From the NCBI GenBank assembly GCA_036397035.1, contig DASWJS010000007.1, forward strand, positions 182,830 through 246,829: DNA of 64,000 nucleotides, read 5' to 3'. Source of the stretch: DASWJS01 sp036397035 (lineage in GTDB: Bacteria; Actinomycetota; AC-67). Shown here one piece after another: positions 58,931 through 64,000 of this stretch (positions are counted from its first letter, which is position 1; each line of letters begins with the position of its first letter). A model generated the notes under the pieces. It did not search any database. It worked only from the letters and a program-made list of their open reading frames with translations, and was not told where the DNA came from. The position numbers were made by a program, and so were the translations under genes.

Positions 58931-59334
58931 GTGGCGAGGTGCGGCTCGTGCGCGGCGCCGTGGTCTGGGGCCTGGTCGCCTCGGGAGCCGGAGTCGTTCT
59001 GGCGCTCGCCCTCCGGGGGACCGCCGGCGCGACGTCGGTCGCGATCGGCGCGGGCTTGATCCTGGGCAACACGCTCGTGGGAGCGGTGACCAACGCGCTC
59101 GCCCAGCGCCTGTCCACGATCGGCGCCGCCATGATCGCCTTGCCGAGCTTCGCGTTCCGCATGGCTGCGCTGCTGAGCGTCCTCGTCGCGCTCGACGGCC
59201 GGTCCTTCATCGACGAGCCGAGCTTCGTCGCCGCGTTCGCCGGCGTGCTGACCCTGGTCCTGGTCCTGGAGGCCCGTGCGTACGCGCGGACCCCCTGGAT
59301 CGCGTTGAGCTTCGGACAGAAGGAGAAGGCGTGA
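58927..59334 (+). CDS. AtpI-like ATP synthase accessory membrane protein
   Basis: A 135-residue protein with four hydrophobic helices (about 8-26, 30-48, 65-88 and 100-118). It takes the position of atpI (Rv1303 in M. tuberculosis) directly before atpB. AtpI proteins help assemble the c ring. The sequence itself is only weakly like other AtpI, so this rests largely on position. GTG 58927 and the stop 59334 overlap both neighbours by 4 bases. Confidence 0.78.
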   Translation: MSGEVRLVRGAVVWGLVASGAGVVLALALRGTAGATSVAIGAGLILGNTLVGAVTNALAQRLSTIGAAMIALPSFAFRMAALLSVLVALDGRSFIDEPSFVAAFAGVLTLVLVLEARAYARTPWIALSFGQKEKA

Positions 59335-60125
59335 TCACTCGACTCCCGTCGATCCTGGCGGCGGACAAGCCGTTCCACGTGCCCGAGGCAGGGCACCTGT
59401 TCAACTACGAGCCGGTCGTCACCATCGGTCCGTTGGAGCTGACGTGGCCGATGCTGCTGCTCGGCATCATTACGATCCTGCTCATCACGTTCTGGTACAG
59501 CGCGTTCCGCGCGCCCAAGGTCGTGCCGAGCGGCGTCCAGAACGTCGGCGAGTTCGGCTTCGAGTTCGTCCAGAAGCAGATCGCGTTCCCGGTACTCGGC
59601 CCGAACGCCGGTCCGTGGGTGCCGTTCCTGGTCGCGATCTTCTTCTGGGTGTTCTTCCTGAACCTCATGGGGATCACGCCGGGCGTGAACTTCCCGATCA
59701 CGAGCCGAATGGCGATCCCGGCCACGATCGCGGCGGTCGTGTGGCTGATCTTCAACGGCATCGGCATTCGCAACCAGGGCCCGATCGGCTACTTCAAGAA
59801 CATGATGTTCCCGCCGGGAGTGCCGTGGCCGATCTACGTCATCCTGGCGCCCATCGAGTTCTTCTCCACGGTGATCTTCCGACCCCTCACCCTGGCCCTC
59901 CGACTCTTCGCCAACATGGTCGCGGGCCACATGCTGCTGTCGGTGCTCGCAATCGCGACGGCGGTGTTCATCAACAGCGGCATCGGGCGGGTGGCGTTCG
60001 TGCTGCCGTTCGCCTTCGGGGTGATCATGACCGGCTTCGAGATCTTCGTGGCCTTCATGCAGGCGTTCATCATCACGATCTTGACGGGTGTGTACATCGC
60101 CGGTGCGCAGGAGGCGCACCACTAG
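59331..60125 (+). CDS. atpB: ATP synthase subunit a
   Basis: A 264-residue membrane subunit of F-o that forms the proton half-channels. The essential arginine lies in LTLALRLFANMVAGHMLLSV, and FEIFVAFMQAFIITILTGVY is the last helix pair. GTG start overlapping the AtpI-like gene. It opens the structural part of the operon atpB-E-F-H-A-G. Confidence 0.97.
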   Translation: MITRLPSILAADKPFHVPEAGHLFNYEPVVTIGPLELTWPMLLLGIITILLITFWYSAFRAPKVVPSGVQNVGEFGFEFVQKQIAFPVLGPNAGPWVPFLVAIFFWVFFLNLMGITPGVNFPITSRMAIPATIAAVVWLIFNGIGIRNQGPIGYFKNMMFPPGVPWPIYVILAPIEFFSTVIFRPLTLALRLFANMVAGHMLLSVLAIATAVFINSGIGRVAFVLPFAFGVIMTGFEIFVAFMQAFIITILTGVYIAGAQEAHH

Positions 60126-60173
60126 CGCAACGTTCGCGCCCGGAAGGTCCGGGCTGATGACAGGAGGAAGCAG

Positions 60174-60440
60174 ATGCTCGAGTTCTTGGCTCCGCTGGTG
60201 GTCTTCGCGCAGGAAGCCGCCAGCACCATCGACCTGATCCCGGTCGGGAAGGGCCTGGTCTACGGTCTGGCCGCGATCGGTCCCGGCATCGGCATCGGGA
60301 TCATCTTCGGCAAAGCCATCGAAGCGGTGGCGCGCCAGCCGGAGGCGCAGGGACTGGTGACCCCGCTGATGTACGTCGGGTTCGCGCTCGCGGAAGCGCT
60401 GGCGTTGCTCGGCTTCGTCCTGTTCTTCATCATCTCCTAG
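60174..60440 (+). CDS. atpE: ATP synthase subunit c
   Basis: An 88-residue hairpin protein. GLAAIGPGIGIGIIFGKAIE is helix 1 and GFALAEALALLGFVLFFIIS helix 2, with the ion-carrying Glu74. There is no Gln in helix 1 next to it and no Thr/Ser after the Glu, so the ring carries protons, not sodium. The short N-terminal lead (residues 1-20, FLAPLVVFAQEAA) is longer than in E. coli. AGGAGG precedes the ATG. Confidence 0.97.
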   Translation: MLEFLAPLVVFAQEAASTIDLIPVGKGLVYGLAAIGPGIGIGIIFGKAIEAVARQPEAQGLVTPLMYVGFALAEALALLGFVLFFIIS

Positions 60441-60450
60441 GGAGCGCGTG

Positions 60451-61008
60451 ATGCTTGCAGCGATATTTGCGGCCGCGGAAGCGGGCGCGGAGGCCGAGAA
60501 CAGCCTGAGGGTTCTCCCCGACCGCGACGAGTTGGTTTGGGGCGCGCTGTTCTTCCTCGTGCTCGTCGTCGCCCTGGTGAAGCTGATCGGGCCGAAGGTG
60601 ACGGCGACGTTCGAACAGCGGCGCGAGAAGATCCAGGGGCAGTTGGAGGAGGCCGAGCGCGTCAAGCGCGACGCCGACCAGATCCGTCAGCAGTACGAGC
60701 AGCAGCTCGCCGAAGCACGCGGCGAGGCGCAGAAAGTGATCGAGGAGGCCAAGCGAACGGCCGAGTCGCTGCGCGCCGACATCGTCGCCAAGGCGGAGGC
60801 CGAGGCTCGCGAGATCCTCGCGCGCGCGCAGGTCGACGTCGCCGGCGAGCGCGACCGCGCGGTCCAGCAGCTTCGCGGCACGCTGGCCGGTCTTTCGGTG
60901 AAGCTCGCCGGCCAGATGCTCGAACGCGAGCTGTCCTCGCCCGAGACGCACCGCGAGCTGGTCGATCGCGCGATCGACGAGCTTGCCCGGTCCGGAGCCG
61001 GCGCATGA
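60451..61008 (+). CDS. atpF: ATP synthase subunit b
   Basis: A 185-residue peripheral stalk protein: a short polar start, one membrane helix (WGALFFLVLVVALVKLIGPK), and a long charged coiled coil rich in Glu, Arg and Ala (EAERVKRDADQIRQQYEQQL onward). ATG 60451 is preferred to GTG 60448 because GGAG stands 6 bases before it. It is separate from delta, unlike the fused b-delta of Mycobacterium. Confidence 0.95.
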   Translation: MLAAIFAAAEAGAEAENSLRVLPDRDELVWGALFFLVLVVALVKLIGPKVTATFEQRREKIQGQLEEAERVKRDADQIRQQYEQQLAEARGEAQKVIEEAKRTAESLRADIVAKAEAEAREILARAQVDVAGERDRAVQQLRGTLAGLSVKLAGQMLERELSSPETHRELVDRAIDELARSGAGA

Positions 61009-61544
61009 CGACCGACCCGCGCACGCAGGGCTACGCCTCGGCCATGGTCCAGGTGGCCCAGGCCGAGGGCGTGCTGGAAAAGGTCGAGGACGAACTGTTC
61101 CGGTTCGCGCGTACGCTCGAAACCGAGACGCGCTTGCGCGACTCGCTGACCGATCCCAACCTGCCGGCCGAGCACCGGGCGAGCATGGTCCGCGAGCTGC
61201 TCGGCGGCAAGGCCGACCAGCACACGATCAACCTGATCGGGTTCGTGGTGCAGCAGGGACGCGCGCGCGAGCTGGGCTCGATCATCGACGCGCTGGTGGC
61301 GATGGCCGCCGATGCGCGCGCGCAAGCGGTGGCGGAGGTGCGCGTCGCCGCGCCGCTCGACGAGGGACAGCGGGCGCGGCTGAAGGAAGCCTTGGAGCGC
61401 GCGAGCGGGCGCAGCGTCGAGCTGAAGGTGGTGCGCGACGCCTCGGTCGTGGGCGGCTTGGTCGCCCGCGTCGGCGACGTGGTGTTCGACGCGTCCATCC
61501 GCCGGAAGCTGCAACTGGCGAAGGAACAATTCGAGAGAGGCTGA
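61005..61544 (+). CDS. atpH: ATP synthase subunit delta
   Basis: A 179-residue delta/OSCP subunit joining the stalk to the alpha-beta head. The helical N domain (GYASAMVQVAQAEGVLEKVE) and the C-terminal signature VGGLVARVGDVVFDASIRRK, KLQLAKEQ are typical. ATG 61005 overlaps the atpF stop; atpA starts 1 base after its stop. Confidence 0.95.
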   Translation: MTTDPRTQGYASAMVQVAQAEGVLEKVEDELFRFARTLETETRLRDSLTDPNLPAEHRASMVRELLGGKADQHTINLIGFVVQQGRARELGSIIDALVAMAADARAQAVAEVRVAAPLDEGQRARLKEALERASGRSVELKVVRDASVVGGLVARVGDVVFDASIRRKLQLAKEQFERG

Positions 61545-61545
61545 C

Positions 61546-63189
61546 ATGGCTGAGCTGACCATCGATCCGAACGAGATCGCATCCGTCCTGCAGAAGTACG
61601 TCGACGACTACAAGCCGTCGATCGAGCGCGAGGAGGTCGGCCGCGTCACCTACTCGGGCGACGGCATCGCGCGCATCAGCGGGCTGCCGCGCTGCATGGC
61701 GAACGAGCGCCTGGAGTTCCCGGGCGGGATCGCCGGCGTGGCGCTCAACCTGGAGGAGAACCAGATCGGCGCGGTCATCCTCGGCGAGGTAAGCGCGGTC
61801 GAGGAGGGAGACCCGGTCAAGCTCACCGGCGAGGTCCTCTCGGTTCCGGTCGGGGACGCGCTGCTCGGGCGCGTGGTGGACGTGCTGGGCAACCCGATCG
61901 ACGGCGGGCCGCCGCTGGACACCTCGCGCATCGCCGGCCGCCGGCCGCTGGAGGTGCAGGCCGCATCGGTCGTGCAGCGCCAGCCCGTGAAGGAGCCGCT
62001 TTACTTCGGCATCACGGCCGTCGACGCGATGACCGCGGTCGGCCGGGGCCAGCGCGAGCTGATCATCGGGGACATGAAGACCGGCAAGACCGCGATCGCG
62101 GTGGACGCGATCATCAACCAGAAGCGGTATTGGGGAACGCCCGACCAGGTGAAGTGCATCTACGTCGCGGTCGGCCAGAAGGACTCGACGGTGGCGCAGG
62201 TGGTCGAGTCCCTGCGCGAGACCGGCGCGCTGGAGTACACCGTCGTCGTGGTCGCGGGCGCGGCGGACCCGGCGCCCTTCAAGTACCTCGCGCCCTATGC
62301 GGGGTCGGCGATCGGCCAGCACTGGATGTACAAGGGCGAGCACGCCTTGATCGTCTACGACGACCTGTCCAAGCAGGCCGAGGCCTACCGCCAGGTTTCG
62401 CTGCTGCTGCGACGACCGCCGGGGCGCGAGGCCTATCCCGGCGACGTCTTCTACCTCCACAGCCGGCTGCTCGAACGGGCCGCCAAGCTGAGCGACGAGC
62501 TGGGGGCCGGGTCTCTGACCGCCCTGCCCGTGATCGAGACCAAGGCCGGTGACGTGTCCGCCTACATCCCGACCAACGTGATCTCGATCACCGACGGGCA
62601 GATCTTCCTCCAGGACGACCTGTTCAAGTCGGGTATACGTCCCGCCGTCGACGTCGGCATCTCGGTGTCGCGGGTCGGCGGAGCCGCTCAGATCAAGGCG
62701 ATGAAGACCGCGGTGGGCACGCTCAAGGGCGACCTCCAGCAGTTCCGTGAGCTCGAGGCGTTCGCGGCGTTCGGCAGCGACCTCGACGCCGTGTCGGCCG
62801 CTCAGCTCGATCGCGGCTACCGCCTCACCGAGCTGCTCAAGCAGGGGGTGAACAGCCCGCTGCCGGTCGAGGACCAGGTGGTCTCGATCTATGCCGGCAC
62901 CCACGGTCACCTCGACGGGCTTCCGGTCGAGGACGTGGCCCGCTTCGAGAGCGAGCTGCTGGAATGGTTCCACACCCGAGAGCAGGCGGCGCTGTCCGAC
63001 ATCCGCGATACGGGGGCCATCACCGACGTGGAGGTCTTCGAGGCCAAGGTCAGGGCCTTCACCGACCAGTTCGTGCCCTCCGTGTTCGACCCGAGCGAGC
63101 CCGACCCCGAGGCCCAGGGCGCGGCGTCGGTGGCCATGGTCGACTCCGACACGACCCTGCCCGAAGAGGACATCAGGCGTGAGGAGTAG
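61546..63189 (+). CDS. atpA: ATP synthase subunit alpha
   Basis: A 547-residue F1 alpha subunit. It has the beta-barrel start (GRVTYSGDGIARISGLPRCM), a P loop GDMKTGKTAIAVDAI (usual form is GDRQTGKT, so the two bases before TGKT differ), YVAVGQKDSTVAQVVE, ALIVYDDLSKQAEAYR and the arginine-finger region SVSRVGGAAQIKAMK. The C-terminal tail is acidic (DSDTTLPEEDIRREE) and longer than usual. From about 62.5 kb on, codon choice shifts (more GGT, CTC, GTG and fewer GCG-rich runs). Confidence 0.97.
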   Translation: MAELTIDPNEIASVLQKYVDDYKPSIEREEVGRVTYSGDGIARISGLPRCMANERLEFPGGIAGVALNLEENQIGAVILGEVSAVEEGDPVKLTGEVLSVPVGDALLGRVVDVLGNPIDGGPPLDTSRIAGRRPLEVQAASVVQRQPVKEPLYFGITAVDAMTAVGRGQRELIIGDMKTGKTAIAVDAIINQKRYWGTPDQVKCIYVAVGQKDSTVAQVVESLRETGALEYTVVVVAGAADPAPFKYLAPYAGSAIGQHWMYKGEHALIVYDDLSKQAEAYRQVSLLLRRPPGREAYPGDVFYLHSRLLERAAKLSDELGAGSLTALPVIETKAGDVSAYIPTNVISITDGQIFLQDDLFKSGIRPAVDVGISVSRVGGAAQIKAMKTAVGTLKGDLQQFRELEAFAAFGSDLDAVSAAQLDRGYRLTELLKQGVNSPLPVEDQVVSIYAGTHGHLDGLPVEDVARFESELLEWFHTREQAALSDIRDTGAITDVEVFEAKVRAFTDQFVPSVFDPSEPDPEAQGAASVAMVDSDTTLPEEDIRREE

Positions 63190-63194
63190 GTCAG

Positions 63195-64000
63195 TTGCCC
63201 GGTGGTAAGGAGCGAGAGCTCAGGCGGCGGATCTCCAGCGTCCAGTCGACCAAGAAGATCACGCGGGCCATGGAGCTCATCGCCACCACCCGGGTGATGA
63301 AGGCGATGCAGCGGGCCGACGCGGCGCGTCCCTATGCCCGTCAGATCACCGCAGTGATAGAGAACCTGGCCGCTGGTGGTGCTTCCGTCGACCACCCGCT
63401 GCTGCGAGACGCGGGCGAGGTCGGCAAGGTCGGGTTCATCGTGATCGCAGGCGACCGGGGGCTGGCCGGTGCCTACAACTCGTCGGTGATCCGCGCCGCG
63501 GAACGCGAGGTCATGGGCCACCAGAGCGACGGTCGGGGCTACTCCCTGTTCTGCGTGGGCAAGAAGTCGGCCGGGTACTTCCGGTTCCGGGGCTACCGGG
63601 TCGACCACAGCTATGCCGGGTTCTCGGACAGCCCCAGCTACGAGGACGCCCGGCTCATCGCCGAGGACATCGCCGCCGCGTTCATCGCCGGCGAGATCGA
63701 CATGGTCGTGCTCGTCTACACCGAGTTCGTCTCCATGGGCACCCAGCGGGTCCAGGTCCGGCGCTTCCTGCCCCTCGAGGACACCAAGACCATGGCCGAG
63801 ATGGGTGGCGGTGAGGTTGGCATCGTCGGCGCCTTCGAGTTCGAGCCGAGCCCCGAGGCCGTGCTCGAGTCGTTGTTGCCCCGCTACGTGGAGGCCAGGC
63901 TGTTCGGTGCGTTCCTCGACGCGGCCGCGTCGGAGCATGCCAGCCGTCAGCGGGCCATGAAATCGGCGACCGACAACGCCGAGGAGCTCATCACCAAGCT
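63195..64000 (+). CDS. atpG: ATP synthase subunit gamma, cut by the window edge
   Basis: The frame starts at TTG 63195, with GAGGAGTAGG in the end of atpA as ribosome site, and runs off the right edge after 268 codons. It reads MPGGKERELRRRISSVQSTK, KITRAMELIATTRVMKAM, the classic N-terminal helix of gamma, and continues with AGDRGLAGAYNSSVI. The C-terminal helix has just begun (ATDNAEELITKL), so only about 30-40 residues are missing. The codon style matches the second half of atpA rather than the genes before it. Confidence 0.95.
   Translation, partial: MPGGKERELRRRISSVQSTKKITRAMELIATTRVMKAMQRADAARPYARQITAVIENLAAGGASVDHPLLRDAGEVGKVGFIVIAGDRGLAGAYNSSVIRAAEREVMGHQSDGRGYSLFCVGKKSAGYFRFRGYRVDHSYAGFSDSPSYEDARLIAEDIAAAFIAGEIDMVVLVYTEFVSMGTQRVQVRRFLPLEDTKTMAEMGGGEVGIVGAFEFEPSPEAVLESLLPRYVEARLFGAFLDAAASEHASRQRAMKSATDNAEELITK

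Overview
The window is a 64-kb piece of a GC-rich chromosome from a member of the Actinomycetota. Evidence for the phylum: two WhiB proteins, a BldC-like regulator, a PdtaS-type histidine kinase next to a WhiB1 orthologue, SigB/RsbW/STAS stress modules, and long stretches of gene order shared with Mycobacterium. argS-lysA-hom-thrC-thrB-rho-rpmE-prfA-prmC-sua5-wecA-atpI-atpBEFHAG follows M. tuberculosis Rv1292-Rv1309, and biotinyl protein-pdtaS-whiB1-diacylglycerol kinase follows Rv3221c-Rv3218. The many inserted cassettes suggest a deep-branching or uncultured lineage; I cannot place it to class.

Layout. 1-4.8 kb: a lower-GC regulatory stretch with a cut membrane protein, a BldC-like regulator, an unknown protein and a large LuxR ATPase. 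4.8-9.8 kb: DUF5317, enoyl-CoA hydratase, an acyl-CoA carboxylase beta subunit with its own biotinyl protein, ClpS-DUF2017 and a beta-keto acid cleavage enzyme. 9.8-13.9 kb: pdtaS, whiB1, a phosphodiesterase, a lipid kinase and a SelW-like gene whose active site is an in-frame TGA. 14-20.3 kb: an exported Ig-like protein, an FHA-LuxR fusion, a Nur-like regulator facing a nickel/cobalt ECF transporter, a 24-bp tandem repeat inside an overlapping DUF559 gene, and tRNA-Arg(CCG). 20.3-32.4 kb: response regulator, argS, lysA, a WS/DGAT, a sigma/anti-sigma/ABC cassette, and hom-thrC-thrB. 32.5-38.5 kb: glycogen debranching enzyme, phosphoesterase, both enzymes of cyclic 2,3-diphosphoglycerate synthesis, and a transaldolase-like aldolase. 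38.5-44 kb: rho, rpmE, DUF1385, prfA, prmC, sua5. 44-54.8 kb: a general-stress island. 55-58.5 kb: phosphatase, rpiB, glyA, wecA-like. 58.6-64 kb: ATP synthase operon, ending inside atpG.

How the parts work together. The stress island holds a 1,292-residue membrane sensor (MASE1, three PAS, GAF, SpoIIE phosphatase, RsbW-like kinase), two STAS antagonists, two stand-alone anti-sigma ATPases, two SigB-type sigma factors and several likely targets. Six promoters of the SigB/SigF form (GTTT, 15-16 bases, GGGTAT-like) can be read by eye in front of these genes, so the island looks like a self-controlled partner-switching regulon. Elsewhere TANNNT -10 boxes lie 6-10 bases in front of start codons, indicating frequent leaderless transcription.

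Main points for follow-up: the TGA-coded SelW-like protein with a GGTCT-loop SECIS hairpin, the bacterial cyclic 2,3-diphosphoglycerate pair, the SigB promoter set, the Nur operator, the repeat-driven gene overlap, and two composition breaks (about 3.8 kb and 62.5 kb) that could mark transfer or assembly joins.
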